64,000 nucleotides of DNA. Source: Pseudomonas mosselii (lineage in GTDB: Bacteria > Pseudomonadota > Gammaproteobacteria > Pseudomonadales > Pseudomonadaceae). Positions within the stretch are counted from its first letter, which is position 1. Every line of letters begins with the position of its first letter. Shown here one piece after another: positions 52,059 through 61,085 of this stretch. The stretch lies in NCBI RefSeq assembly GCF_019823065.1, contig NZ_CP081966.1:5797501-5861500 (forward strand), read 5' to 3'. The position numbers were made by a program, and so were the translations under genes. The notes beneath the pieces were generated by a model. That model saw only the letters and a program-made list of their open reading frames with translations, was not told the DNA's origin and made no database searches.

Positions 52059-52231
52059 GGGTAATCTCCGACCCGGCAGATCAATAATGGCATTGTGCCC
52101 CTACTTCATCGGCAGTGCACATAAATAGATGAATACAGATGCCCGCTTTAACGGCAGATCAGGGGCCAAGCTTGAGACTTTCTCGTTACGGGATGCGACA
52201 CCCGGTAGGATTTTTCCTGTTTACGCGTTCC

Positions 52232-52350
52232 CTGTGGGAGCGGCCTTGCGTCGCGAAAGGGCTGCAAAGCAGCCCCGGCGATCTTTGCATCAACGCTGGA
52301 ATCCTGGGGCTGCTCTGCAGCCCTTTCGCGACGCAAGGCCGCTCCCACAG
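52232..52350. repeat. long inverted REP pair, 45-bp arms
   Basis: Left arm 52232-52276 (beginning CTGTGGGAGCGGCCTTGCG) and right arm 52306-52350 (ending CGCAAGGCCGCTCCCACAG) are complementary with one mismatch, around a 29-nt spacer. This is the most extensive repeat of the window and belongs to the Pseudomonas REP class with a GCGGCCTTGCGTCGCGAAAGGGCTGC core. It sits in the 378-nt gap before the diguanylate cyclase. Confidence 0.88.
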
Positions 52351-52384
52351 ACGACCGCGTAAGTCGCAGCTGAAATCCAGGCGA

Positions 52385-52420
52385 AAAAAAACCGCCTGCC
52401 GGTAAGGGCAGGCGGTTTTT
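52385..52420. terminator. terminator of the second acyl-CoA dehydrogenase gene
   Basis: AACCGCCTGCC and GGCAGGCGGTT form a perfect 11-bp stem with a 6-nt loop, flanked by A8 and T5 tracts. It begins 20 nt beyond the stop at 52437 on the minus strand. Confidence 0.92.
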
Positions 52421-52436
52421 CGTACAACCAACTGGC

Positions 52437-54242
52437 TTAGATGGACAGACCGAAGTCTTCTTCCTTCATCGCCATCAGGTTGTCGGCGCCGGAGAGAATC
52501 GCCGCGACGTGGCTGCGGGTACGCGGCAGGATGCGCTGGAAGTAGAAGCGCGCAGTCTGCAGCTTGGCGGTGTAGAACGCCTCTTCGCTGGTGCCGGCCG
52601 CCAGTTTCTCGGCAGCCAGGCGGGCGATGTCGGCCCAGAAGTAGGCCAGGCACGCGTAGCCGGAATACATCAGGTAGTCCACCGAAGCGGCACCCACTTC
52701 CTCGCGGTCCTTCATCGCGGCCATGCCGATCTTCATGGTCAGCTCGCCCCACTCCTTGTTGATCGCAGCCAGCGGCTCGACGAACTCCTTGGTGGCTGCA
52801 TTGCCTTCCTGACCCTGGCAGAACTTGTGGACGATCTTGGTGAAGCCCTTGAGTGCCTCGCCCTGGGTCATCAGCACTTTACGGCCGAGCAGGTCGAGGG
52901 CCTGGATGCCGGTGGTGCCTTCGTACAGCATGGAGATACGGCTATCGCGCACGTTCTGCTCCATGCCCCACTCGGCGATGAAGCCGTGGCCGCCGTAGAT
53001 CTGTACGCCGTGGTTGGCGGCCTCGAAGCCAACTTCGGTCATGAATGCCTTGGCAATCGGGGTCAGGAAGGCCAGCAGGGCGTCGGCCTTCTTGCGCTCC
53101 TCCTCGTCCTGGCTGTACTTGACGATGTCCACCTGCTTGGCGGTGAAGTACACCATCGCGCGGTTGCCTTCGGCAAAGGCCTTCATGGTCAGCAGCATGC
53201 GACGCACGTCCGGGTGGACGATGATCGGGTCAGCGGCCTTGTCCGGCGCTTTCGGGCCGGTCAGCGAGCGCATCTGCAGGCGGTCACGGGCGTACTTCAG
53301 GCCACCCTGGAACGCCACCTCGGCGTGGGCCAGGCCTTGCAGCGCGGTACCCAGGCGAGCGGTGTTCATGAAGGTGAACATGCAGTTCAGGCCTTTGTTG
53401 GCCGGGCCGATCAGGTAGCCGGTGGCGCCGTCGAAGTTCATCACGCAGGTGGCGTTGCCGTGGATGCCCATCTTGTGCTCGAGGGAGCCGCAGCTCACGC
53501 CGTTGCGCTCGCCCGCACCGCCTTCGGCGTTGGGCAGGAACTTCGGCACGATGAACAGCGAGATGCCCTTGGTGCCAGCCGGGGCGTCGGGCAGGCGGGC
53601 CAGGACGATGTGGACGATGTTGTCGGCCATGTCGTGCTCACCGGCCGAGATGAAGATCTTGGTGCCGGAAACCTTGTAACTGCCGTCGGCCTGAGGTTCG
53701 GCCTTGGTGCGCAGCATCCCCAGGTCGGTGCCGCAGTGCGGCTCGGTCAGGCACATGGTGCCGGTCCACTCGCCGGACACCAGCTTGGTCAGGTAGGTGT
53801 GCTGCTGCTCGGGGGTGCCGTGGGCGGAGATGGTGTTCATCGCGCCATGGGACAGGCCCGGGTACATGCCCCACGACCAGTTCGACTCACCGACCATTTC
53901 GCTCAGGGCCAAGCCCAGCGACTCGGGCAGGCCCTGGCCGCCGTGCTCGACATCGTGGGCCAGGCTCGGCCAGCCGCCCTCGACGAACTGCTGGTAGGCT
54001 TCCTTGAAGCCGGTCGGGGTCTTCACGCCCGACTCGCTCCAGGTGCAGCCCTCGAGGTCGCCGACGCGGTTCAGCGGGGCCAGCACCTCTTCACAGAACT
54101 TCGCGCCTTCCTCCAGGATCGCGTCGACCATGTCAGGCGTGGCGTCCTGGCAGCCCGGCAGGCTCTGATAGTGCGCCTCATAGCCGAGCAGCTCGTCGCG
54201 GACGAAGCGGATATCACGCAAGGGGGCTTTGTAATCAGGCAT
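52437..54242 (-). CDS. acyl-CoA dehydrogenase (large subfamily), paralogue of the 48861 gene
   Basis: A 601-residue FAD acyl-CoA dehydrogenase of the same subgroup as the one at 48861-50639. Shared blocks are YKAPLRDIRFVRDEL, MCLTEPHCGTDLGMLRTKAEPQADGSYKVSGTKIF in pieces, MLYEGTTGIQALDLLGRKV and the C-terminal FYFQRILPRTRSHVAAI. The pair probably arose by duplication with the cyclase gene between them, and each has its own terminator. Role in fatty-acid or phenylalkanoate oxidation is expected but not determined. Confidence 0.93.
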   Translation of the reverse strand: MPDYKAPLRDIRFVRDELLGYEAHYQSLPGCQDATPDMVDAILEEGAKFCEEVLAPLNRVGDLEGCTWSESGVKTPTGFKEAYQQFVEGGWPSLAHDVEHGGQGLPESLGLALSEMVGESNWSWGMYPGLSHGAMNTISAHGTPEQQHTYLTKLVSGEWTGTMCLTEPHCGTDLGMLRTKAEPQADGSYKVSGTKIFISAGEHDMADNIVHIVLARLPDAPAGTKGISLFIVPKFLPNAEGGAGERNGVSCGSLEHKMGIHGNATCVMNFDGATGYLIGPANKGLNCMFTFMNTARLGTALQGLAHAEVAFQGGLKYARDRLQMRSLTGPKAPDKAADPIIVHPDVRRMLLTMKAFAEGNRAMVYFTAKQVDIVKYSQDEEERKKADALLAFLTPIAKAFMTEVGFEAANHGVQIYGGHGFIAEWGMEQNVRDSRISMLYEGTTGIQALDLLGRKVLMTQGEALKGFTKIVHKFCQGQEGNAATKEFVEPLAAINKEWGELTMKIGMAAMKDREEVGAASVDYLMYSGYACLAYFWADIARLAAEKLAAGTSEEAFYTAKLQTARFYFQRILPRTRSHVAAILSGADNLMAMKEEDFGLSI

Positions 54243-54418
54243 TGCGATGAACCTCTGTGATGAGTTCGGTGGGGAGACCGCGGATACCGACCAGCTCTTG
54301 GCGGCTTTCGGTCAAACAGTTGTTTGAAACTTACGTTTAGGTGGCCTCGCTGTCAAGGTGGGCTAGCGACGGCATTTGTGCCGCCGAATATGCCATTTAC
54401 GCCAACCGCCCTCAAACG

Positions 54419-54470
54419 CATCGCGGGGCAAGCCCGCTCCCACGGATGGAAGCGGGCTTGCCCCGCGATG
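54419..54470. repeat. REP pair with perfect 20-bp arms
   Basis: 54419-54438 (CATCGCGGGGCAAGCCCGCT) and 54451-54470 are exactly complementary with a 12-nt spacer. Located between the acyl-CoA dehydrogenase promoter region and the stop of the rod-like protein gene. The remaining 54243-54418 is that gene's upstream region. Confidence 0.88.
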
Positions 54471-54492
54471 TAAGCAAAAGTAATTCAGCGGG

Positions 54493-54789
54493 TCAGACGT
54501 AGGTGTCGATGAACCGACCGAGCATTTCATCGGAAGCCTTGGCGACTTTGGCACCGAGTTCGACTTCGTGCTTGCCCAAGGCCAGTTGCACGGTGCTGGT
54601 GGCCAGATCCAACTGCTGGCTGCGGTCGACACCGCGCAGGCGCTCGGCCTGGTATTCGGTGGACTGCCCGCTGGCGCCACGCTCGACAGCGCCGCTGGCG
54701 ATCTGCTGGGCAGCCTGGTCAACACGGTTCTGGCCGTTCTGGATGGCACCCAGGCCCGCGTAGAAGGCGGAGCTCGCATTGATTTCCAT
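54493..54789 (-). CDS. small flagellar rod/hook-like protein
   Basis: A 98-residue protein of no named family. Its N-terminus INASSAFYAGLGAIQNGQNRVDQAAQQIASG resembles the start of flagellar rod and hook proteins. Its C-terminus DLATSTVQLALGKHEVELGAKVAKASDEMLGRFID strongly resembles their C-terminal coiled coil (compare NVDxAxEMVxLIxAQxAYEANAKVxKTADEML). The central globular domain is missing. It lies beside the biotin operon, not in a flagellar cluster, and has no signal peptide, as expected for a type III substrate. The ATG is preceded by GGAGTCCTGAC. Confidence 0.75.
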   Translation of the reverse strand: MEINASSAFYAGLGAIQNGQNRVDQAAQQIASGAVERGASGQSTEYQAERLRGVDRSQQLDLATSTVQLALGKHEVELGAKVAKASDEMLGRFIDTYV

Positions 54790-54898
54790 GTCAGGACTCC
54801 ATGACGCTGGATGAGGAACAGGCCTTATTAAAGCAGCACAGCGGGAAAAAGGCCCGTTTAAATCCCTAATAGCCTAGTGCCAGCTAATAGGCAAAGGC

Positions 54899-55579
54899 CT
54901 AATCCAGCAGGTCCAGCTGCAAATGCGCAGCCACCGCGTCCGCACCAGCCTGCTTCAACCAGGGCACCCGCCCCAGGCAGGGCGCGGGCAGGCGCTCGGC
55001 CAGGCTGGATAGGTTTTCTTCCAGGCGCGATGTTCGCGGATCGACGATGTTCGCCACCCATCCCGCCAGTTGCAGGCCGTCCCGGGCAATGGCCTCGGCA
55101 CTGAGCAAGGCGTGATTGATGCACCCAAGTCGTACCCCCACCACCAGGATCACCGGCAGCTTCAGGGCGATGGCCAGATCCGACAGGTTGGCATGGTCGG
55201 ACAGCGGCACGCGCCAGCCACCGGCGCCTTCGATCAAGGTGAAATCGGCGTGCTGCGCCAGTACCTGCTGCATGGCATCGCGCAACGCCGGCACGCTCAG
55301 CGCCACTCCGGCCTCGCGGGCTGCCACATGCGGAGCGATGGCCGGTTCGAAGGCGAAGGGATTGACCGCTTCATAGGGCAGTTTGACCGAACTTTCGTCG
55401 ATCAGCGCCAGGGCGTCGCTGTTACGCAGCCCCTTGGCCGTCACCACGCACCCGGACGCCACCGGCTTGGCCGCCAGGGTGCTCAATCCCAGTTGCCGCG
55501 CCGCATGCAGCAAACCTGCGGCGATGGTGGTCTTGCCGACATCGGTGTCGGTGCCAGCAATGAAATAGGCCTGGCTCAT
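54899..55579 (-). CDS. bioD: dethiobiotin synthetase BioD
   Basis: A 226-residue P-loop carboxylase-like enzyme forming the ureido ring of dethiobiotin from DAPA, CO2 and ATP. The P-loop is GTDTDVGKTT at residues 9-18, and EGAGGWRVPL is the conserved second block. The ATG at 55579 starts 1 nt after the bioC stop. A longer upstream frame lies within bioC and was rejected. Last gene of bioBFHCD. Confidence 0.95.
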   Translation of the reverse strand: MSQAYFIAGTDTDVGKTTIAAGLLHAARQLGLSTLAAKPVASGCVVTAKGLRNSDALALIDESSVKLPYEAVNPFAFEPAIAPHVAAREAGVALSVPALRDAMQQVLAQHADFTLIEGAGGWRVPLSDHANLSDLAIALKLPVILVVGVRLGCINHALLSAEAIARDGLQLAGWVANIVDPRTSRLEENLSSLAERLPAPCLGRVPWLKQAGADAVAAHLQLDLLD

Positions 55580-55580
55580 G

Positions 55581-56405
55581 TCACTGCTCTCCGTCCGACG
55601 GCTTGTGTAAGACGCCGTAGACCACTTGGTAGGTGGCCGGCAGGCCTTGCACCTGGCGGTACTGTTCGTAGGCCTGCAACAGGCCCTGCATCCGCGCCCG
55701 ACCGGTGAGCCCCGACGGACGCCCTGGGTTGAGGTTGTGCGCACCCAGCGCCTTGAGCTCATGGGTCAGGCTGCGCACATCGGGATAATGCAGCACGTGG
55801 GGACGCCGCTCCAGGTCGATCAGCTCCAGTCCGCTGTCACCGCACAGACGCTGGTAATCCTCGAAACGCCGGAAGCGATTGACGTGCACCATGCCATCCA
55901 CGGCCTGCCAGCTGGCGCGCAATTCATCCAGCGTGCCCACGCACAGGCTGCTGAAGGCCAGCACGCCGCCGGGGCGCAGCACCCGCCGCGCCTCGCCCAG
56001 CACGCTGGCGAACTGACCGCACCACTGCACCGCCAGGCTGCTGAACAAAAGGTCAACGCAACCATCGCGCAACGGCAGGTGCTCGGCGTCCCCCGCCACA
56101 TGATGCCGGGCGCCGCCCTGCTCGCGGGCATGGCGCAGCATGCCTTCGGCGATATCCACCGCCACGCCACTCGATTGCGCGAAGCGCTCGGCCAGCACCC
56201 GGCTGAAGTGGCCGGTGCCGCTGCCCATGTCCAGCCAGCGCGCAGGCGCAAGGTTGCTGGGCAGCTTTTCCAGCAGTGCCATGCCCACCGCGCGCTGCAA
56301 GGCCGCGACGCTGTCGTAGCTGGCCGCGGCGCGGGAAAACGAAGCCGCCACCTGACGCTTGTCCGGCAGGGTGCCGGGCAGGGGGGGCTGGGAAAGGTCA
56401 GTCAT
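55581..56405 (-). CDS. bioC: malonyl-[ACP] O-methyltransferase BioC
   Basis: A 274-residue SAM methyltransferase that methylates malonyl-ACP to start the disguised pimelate pathway. SAM motif I is [31 protein letters not shown] is motif II region. The ATG at 56405 overlaps the bioH stop (ATGACTGA) and I prefer it to an in-frame ATG 12 nt upstream (56417). Confidence 0.94.
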   Translation of the reverse strand: MTDLSQPPLPGTLPDKRQVAASFSRAAASYDSVAALQRAVGMALLEKLPSNLAPARWLDMGSGTGHFSRVLAERFAQSSGVAVDIAEGMLRHAREQGGARHHVAGDAEHLPLRDGCVDLLFSSLAVQWCGQFASVLGEARRVLRPGGVLAFSSLCVGTLDELRASWQAVDGMVHVNRFRRFEDYQRLCGDSGLELIDLERRPHVLHYPDVRSLTHELKALGAHNLNPGRPSGLTGRARMQGLLQAYEQYRQVQGLPATYQVVYGVLHKPSDGEQ

Positions 56406-57129
56406 CACCACTCTCATGCAGGAAACTCTTGATGCCCGCCGCCAGCTCCTGGGGATACTCCAGCAGGAAAGCGTGGGAACTGTCTTCGACCAGGCCGACT
56501 TCCACGTCGGGCAGCAGGTCGCTCAGGGCCTTGGCCGCTTCCACCGGCACCAGCGCGTCACTGCCAGCGAACAGGTGCAGCTGCGGGCCGCCGTATTGCT
56601 CCAGGGCGGTGCGGGTATCGAGGCTGGCCAGCACTTCCAGGCCGGTTGCCAGGTACAGCGGATCGGTGTCGGGCACGCCCACGCCCAGCTGCCGCAGCAG
56701 GGTGCGCGGTTGCTGCGCGCCCTCGCTGCACAGGGTGCGGAAGCGCTTGAGGGTGACATGGGTATGGCTGCGGCAGCCGTCGAGGAAGGTGCCGAAAGTG
56801 TCGGCGGGCATGCCGTGCGGCCAGTCCGGCCGGGCCACGAAGCTGGGGTTGCTGGCCAGGGTGAGCAAGCCGCAGCAGTGGTCGCCCCGTTTGTGCGCCA
56901 GGGCGCTGGCGAGCATGCCACCTAGCGACCAGCCGCCCAACCAGACGTCGGTCGGCAGCCTGCGGTCCAGATGGTCGACCCAGGCCTGGACATCGCTGTG
57001 AGCCAGTTCCGGCAGCGCCATCAACTCGACCTGCAGGCGTGGATCCTGGGCGCGCAGGCTGGCGGCCAGCGGCTCCAGTGAAGCGGTGCCCAGGCCCCAG
57101 CCGGGCAGGAGGATCAGTCGGTTACGCAT
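56398..57129 (-). CDS. bioH: pimeloyl-[ACP] methyl ester esterase BioH
   Basis: A 243-residue alpha/beta hydrolase that cleaves the methyl ester of pimeloyl-ACP methyl ester, ending the BioC-started cycle. The nucleophile Ser68 is in GGWSLGGM and the catalytic His in [12 protein letters not shown]. The ATG at 57129 overlaps the bioF end by 8 nt. It sits between bioF and bioC, unlike E. coli where bioH is elsewhere. Confidence 0.94.
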   Translation of the reverse strand: MRNRLILLPGWGLGTASLEPLAASLRAQDPRLQVELMALPELAHSDVQAWVDHLDRRLPTDVWLGGWSLGGMLASALAHKRGDHCCGLLTLASNPSFVARPDWPHGMPADTFGTFLDGCRSHTHVTLKRFRTLCSEGAQQPRTLLRQLGVGVPDTDPLYLATGLEVLASLDTRTALEQYGGPQLHLFAGSDALVPVEAAKALSDLLPDVEVGLVEDSSHAFLLEYPQELAAGIKSFLHESGDD

Positions 57130-58294
57130 CGGCGGACTCCAGTTGTGGATAACACTCGGCCAATGCATTCAACAATAGCTGCACCTGCGCCTCACCGTGG
57201 GCGGCGCTCAGGGTCACCCGCAGGCGGGCACTGCCGGCGGGCACGGTGGGCGGGCGAATCGCCGTGACCAGCAACCCGCGCTCGCGCAGCAGGTGGGACA
57301 ATGCCAGCGCCCTCCCCGCATCGCCGATCAGGATCGGCTGGATTGCGGTGTGGCTGTCCATCAGGGTCAGGCCGATCTGCTCGGCACCCGTGCGGAACTG
57401 CCGGATCAGCGCCGCCAGGTGCTCGCGCCGCCAGTGTTCGCGGCGTAGCAAGTCCAGGGCCTTGAGCGTGGCGCAGGCCAGCGCCGGTGGCTGGCTGGTG
57501 GTGTAGATGTAGGGCCGGGCGAACTGCACCAGCGCCTCGATCAGTTCCTCGCTGCCGGCGACAAAAGCACCGGAGGTACCACAGGCCTTACCCAGCGTGC
57601 CGATCAACACCGGCACGTCCTCGACGCCGAGGCCGCAATGCTCGACCAGGCCACCACCCTTGGCGCCAAGGGTCCCCAGGCCATGGGCATCGTCGACCAT
57701 CAACCAGGCACCACGCTCGCGGGCCACCTTGGCCAGGGCCTGCAGGTCGGCGCAATCGCCGTCCATGCTGAACACACCGTCGGTGACCACCAGGGTATTG
57801 CCGGTCGCTTTGTCCAGGCGGCTGGCCAGGCTGGCCGGGTCGTTGTGTAGATAGCGGCTGAAGCGGGCGCCGCTGAGCAGCCCGCCGTCGAGCAGGGAGG
57901 CGTGGTTGAGGCGGTCCTGCAGCACCGTGTCGCCCTGCCCGACCAGCGCGGTGATCGCGCCGAGGTTGGCCATGTAGCCGGTGGAGAACAGCAGCGCACG
58001 CGGCCGGCCCGTCAGTTCGGCCAGCGCCTCCTCCACCTCATGGTGCGGGGTGCTGTGGCCGATCACCAGGTGCGAGGCACCGCCGCCGACCCCCCAGCGA
58101 TCGGCGCCGTCGCGCCAGGCCTTGATCACCTCGGGGTGATTGGCCAGGCCCAGGTAGTCGTTACTGCAGAAGGCCAGCAGCGGCTGGCCGTCGACCACCA
58201 CCTGCGGCCCCTGCGGGCTTTCAAGAAGTGGTCGCTGGCGGTACAGGTCGGCGGCACGCCGTTCGGCCAGCCGCGCGGCAAGATCGAAGGCCAT
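57122..58294 (-). CDS. bioF: 8-amino-7-oxononanoate synthase BioF
   Basis: A 390-residue PLP enzyme condensing pimeloyl-ACP with L-alanine. The PLP Lys236 lies in [12 protein letters not shown], and [11 protein letters not shown] carries the Asp and His contacting [16 protein letters not shown] is the conserved N-terminal block. It begins 2 nt after the bioB stop. A DnaA-box-like sequence (TTGTGGATAA) occurs near its 3' end. Confidence 0.97.
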   Translation of the reverse strand: MAFDLAARLAERRAADLYRQRPLLESPQGPQVVVDGQPLLAFCSNDYLGLANHPEVIKAWRDGADRWGVGGGASHLVIGHSTPHHEVEEALAELTGRPRALLFSTGYMANLGAITALVGQGDTVLQDRLNHASLLDGGLLSGARFSRYLHNDPASLASRLDKATGNTLVVTDGVFSMDGDCADLQALAKVARERGAWLMVDDAHGLGTLGAKGGGLVEHCGLGVEDVPVLIGTLGKACGTSGAFVAGSEELIEALVQFARPYIYTTSQPPALACATLKALDLLRREHWRREHLAALIRQFRTGAEQIGLTLMDSHTAIQPILIGDAGRALALSHLLRERGLLVTAIRPPTVPAGSARLRVTLSAAHGEAQVQLLLNALAECYPQLESADA

Positions 58295-58296
58295 GC

Positions 58297-59355
58297 TCAG
58301 GCCGAGGCTGCGTCGTAGAACAACTCGCTGCTGCGCTGCTCGACCAGCGCCTGCTCGATGGCGGCCTGGTGCACTTCGTCGGCGTGCTCTTCACGAGCTT
58401 CCGGCTGGATACCGAGGCGGGCGAACAGCTGCATGTCCTTGTCGGCCTGCGGGTTGCCGGTGGTCAGCAGTTTCTCGCCGTAGAAGATCGAGTTGGCGCC
58501 GGCCATGAACGCCAGGGCCTGCATCTGCTCGTTCATCTGCTCGCGACCGGCCGACAGGCGCACATGGGACTTGGGCATGAGGATCCGGGCCACAGCCAGC
58601 ATGCGGATGAAATCGAACGGATCGACGTCCTCTTCATCGGCCAGCGGCGTGCCGGCGACCTTGACCAGCATGTTGATTGGCACCGACTCCGGGTGCTCGG
58701 GCAGGTTGGCCAGCTGGATCAAGAGGCCTGCGCGGTCGTCCAGCGACTCGCCCATGCCGAGGATGCCGCCGGAGCAGATCTTCATGCCGGCATCGCGCAC
58801 GTAGGCCAGAGTCTGCAGGCGCTCGCTGTAGGTGCGGGTGGTGATGATGCTGGCGTAGAACTCCGGCGAGGTATCGAGATTGTGGTTGTAGTAGTCAAGG
58901 CCCGCCTGGGCCAGGGCCTGGGTCTGCTCCTGGTCGAGCTTGCCGAGGGTCATGCAGGTTTCCAGGCCCATGGCCTTGACCCCTTTGACCATCTCCAGCA
59001 CGTAGGGCATGTCCTTGGCCGACGGGTGCTTCCACGCCGCGCCCATGCAGAAGCGGGTCGAGCCGATGGCCTTGGCCCGGGCGGCCTCCTCCAGCACTTT
59101 CTGCACTTCCATCAGCTTCTGTTTTTCCAGCCCGGTGTTGTAGTGACCGGACTGCGGACAATATTTGCAATCTTCCGGGCAGGCGCCGGTCTTGATCGAC
59201 AGCAGCGTGGAAACCTGCACGCGATTGGGGTCGAAGTGCGCGCGGTGGACGGTCTGGGCCTGGAACAGCAGGTCGTTGAACGGCTGCAGGAACAGGGCCT
59301 TGACCTCGGCCAGGGACCAGTCGTGACGTGTGGTTGCAATTGCGCTGGCGCTCAT
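58297..59355 (-). CDS. bioB: biotin synthase BioB
   Basis: A 352-residue radical SAM enzyme inserting sulfur into dethiobiotin. The radical SAM cysteines are Cys59, Cys63 and Cys66 (CPEDCKYC), followed by the [2Fe-2S]-ligand cysteines and the [12 protein letters not shown] motif. It heads the operon bioBFHCD on the minus strand and is divergent from comF. A BirA-operator-like site overlaps its putative -35 (59451-59483). Confidence 0.97.
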   Translation of the reverse strand: MSASAIATTRHDWSLAEVKALFLQPFNDLLFQAQTVHRAHFDPNRVQVSTLLSIKTGACPEDCKYCPQSGHYNTGLEKQKLMEVQKVLEEAARAKAIGSTRFCMGAAWKHPSAKDMPYVLEMVKGVKAMGLETCMTLGKLDQEQTQALAQAGLDYYNHNLDTSPEFYASIITTRTYSERLQTLAYVRDAGMKICSGGILGMGESLDDRAGLLIQLANLPEHPESVPINMLVKVAGTPLADEEDVDPFDFIRMLAVARILMPKSHVRLSAGREQMNEQMQALAFMAGANSIFYGEKLLTTGNPQADKDMQLFARLGIQPEAREEHADEVHQAAIEQALVEQRSSELFYDAASA

Positions 59356-59427
59356 TGGCGTTTCCTTATCTATGGTCTGACTGACGCCGGGACAGGAAAA
59401 CCCTCCAGCGCATCACGGATAGCTCGC

Positions 59428-59457
59428 ATAGTCACGGAAGGCTCCATGAACTGTCAA
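59428..59457 (-). promoter_or_regulatory. putative bioB promoter
   Basis: On the minus strand TTGACA (59452-59457) is followed after 18 nt by GACTAT (59428-59433), about 73 nt before the bioB ATG. The -35 matches consensus exactly. The -10 is weak. Confidence 0.55.
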
Positions 59458-60183
59458 CCAATCAAGAACATGCTGGTTTACATCTGTACAAATACCGATC
59501 AATTCTGTTTGCTCTGCGACGAGCCTAGCGAGCAGCTCTATCCTTTGTGCATTGCCTGCGAGCAGGCACTGCCCTGGCTGGATGAGCAGTGCCGCCGTTG
59601 CGCGCTGCCCCTGGCCATGGACGGCCTTCTCTGCGGTGGTTGCCGCCGTCGCCCACCGGCATTCAGCCGGGTGATCGCGCCCTGGCATTACGGTTTTCCC
59701 ATCGACACCCTGGTCAGCCGTTTCAAGCACAGCAGCCAGTGGCCGCTGGGGCGGCTGTTGGCACAATTGCTCGGCCACAGCCTGACGCACCGCTACAACG
59801 AAGGCCTGCCACGGCCGGACCGTCTGTTGCCCGTGCCGCTGGCCAAGCGTCGACTGCGCCAGCGCGGCTTCAACCAGGCGGCGATGCTCGCCCGCTGGCT
59901 CGCCGGGCAACTGCGCCTGCCCTGTGACGAGCGCCTGCTCCAGCGTGTGCGCGATACCCCGGCGCAGCAGGCCCTTGGCGCCCGGGCCCGGCACCGCAAC
60001 CTGCGCCAGGCCTTTGCCCTTGCTCCCGGCTGCGAGCTCGACGGCCTGCACCTGGCACTGGTCGATGACGTACTGACCACCGGGGCGACCGCACAGGCCA
60101 TCGCCCGCCTGCTGCGCCAGGCCGGCGCCCGGCGGGTCGACATCTACTGCCTGGCGCGCACGCCCAGGCCGGGCCAGGCTTGA
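59446..60183 (+). CDS. comF: ComF family phosphoribosyltransferase-like protein
   Basis: A 245-residue ComF/GntX-like protein. An N-terminal zinc-ribbon is formed by CLLC, CIAC, CRRC and CGGC pairs (residues 20-65). A C-terminal phosphoribosyltransferase-type domain follows, with the PRPP-binding loop LVDDVLTTGATAQAI. ComF proteins assist natural transformation, though many Pseudomonas that encode them are not known to be naturally competent. The ATG at 59446 follows GGAAGG. An internal ATG at 59470 is possible, which would place the BirA-like site in its leader. Alternative: start downstream. Confidence 0.88.
   Translation: MNCQPIKNMLVYICTNTDQFCLLCDEPSEQLYPLCIACEQALPWLDEQCRRCALPLAMDGLLCGGCRRRPPAFSRVIAPWHYGFPIDTLVSRFKHSSQWPLGRLLAQLLGHSLTHRYNEGLPRPDRLLPVPLAKRRLRQRGFNQAAMLARWLAGQLRLPCDERLLQRVRDTPAQQALGARARHRNLRQAFALAPGCELDGLHLALVDDVLTTGATAQAIARLLRQAGARRVDIYCLARTPRPGQA
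59451..59483. promoter_or_regulatory. BirA operator-like site
   Basis: CTGTCAACC-N15-GGTTTACAT compares with the BirA consensus TTGTAAACC-N15/16-GGTTTACAA at 7 of 9 and 8 of 9 positions with correct spacing. It lies 96-128 nt upstream of bioB, overlaps the putative -35 of bioB and lies within the first codons of comF. Biotin-dependent repression of bioBFHCD is the expected effect. Confidence 0.65.
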
Positions 60184-60240
60184 CTTGCCCCGGTGACGGC
60201 GGCAACGTCGCGGGACCTACACCACACCCGATGCCCGCCC

Positions 60241-61005
60241 ATGTCCCTGCCTGCCCTGCTCACCCAGCACATCGTCCGCCGCCCACAGCGCATCGCCCTG
60301 TTGCAGCATGTCGCCGAACAAGGCTCGATCACCCGCGCCGCCAAGGCTGCGGGCATCAGCTACAAGGCCGCCTGGGACGCCATCGACGAACTCAACAACC
60401 TGGCGGCGCAGCCCCTGGTGGAGCGCAGCACCGGCGGCCGCGGCGGCGGTGGCGCACGGCTGTCCGCAGAAGGCGAGCGGGTGCTGTGCCTGTACCAGCG
60501 CCTGCAGGCCCTGCAGGCGGAGATTCTCGAGTCCGCCGAGGACAGCAGCGACCTCGACCTGCTCGGCCGCCTGATGCTTCGTACCAGTGCGCGCAACCAG
60601 CTGCAGGGGCGGATCAGAGGGCTGCGCCGCGAAGGCCGGCATGATCGCATCAGCCTGGACCTGGGCGGCGGGCTGGAGATCGAGGCCTTGATCACCCGGG
60701 GCAGCACCGAGCGGCTGGAGCTGGCGTTGGGGGGGACGGTGGTGGCGCTGCTCAAGGCTGGCTGGGTACGGTTGCTGGACGCGGCTGAGACGCCGGAGCC
60801 AGGGAGCAACTGCCTGAAGGCCAAGGTGGAGGAGGTACTCATCGAAGAGGATGGGCCGGGTGAAGTGCGCCTGGCGCTGGGCAATGGCCAGACCTTGTGC
60901 GCCATCGCCGAGGCAGCCTGGCTGGCGCAACGGCAGGTCCAGCCAGGAAGCGCCCTGCGGGTACAGTTTCATCCGTCGTTCGTGTTGCTGGGAGTGCCGG
61001 TCTAA
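60241..61005 (+). CDS. ModE-like molybdate-responsive regulator
   Basis: A 254-residue protein with an N-terminal LysR-type winged HTH (ITRAAKAAGISYKAAWDAID) typical of ModE and two C-terminal TOBE/Mop-like domains (TSARNQLQGRIRGL and LKAKVEEVLIEEDGPGEVRL), which bind molybdate in ModE. No molybdate transport genes are nearby. I chose the ATG at 60241 over a longer frame. Ligand assignment is from the family. Confidence 0.86.
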   Translation: MSLPALLTQHIVRRPQRIALLQHVAEQGSITRAAKAAGISYKAAWDAIDELNNLAAQPLVERSTGGRGGGGARLSAEGERVLCLYQRLQALQAEILESAEDSSDLDLLGRLMLRTSARNQLQGRIRGLRREGRHDRISLDLGGGLEIEALITRGSTERLELALGGTVVALLKAGWVRLLDAAETPEPGSNCLKAKVEEVLIEEDGPGEVRLALGNGQTLCAIAEAAWLAQRQVQPGSALRVQFHPSFVLLGVPV

Positions 61006-61085
61006 CCTGGCCGCGAAGCCCAGGCCGGCTTGGCCCGGGGTTTGGGGTAACATGCAGGCCGCAGTCCCCGCGACCGGAGCCTTTC

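Noticed and set aside
48927..54260. Long plus-strand frames over the two acyl-CoA dehydrogenases
   Set aside because: Both mirror conserved coding sequence on the minus strand and show no domains.
58228..59445. Plus-strand frame continuing upstream of comF (651 codons in total)
   Set aside because: It is antisense to bioF and bioB. ComF begins at 59446 or slightly later.
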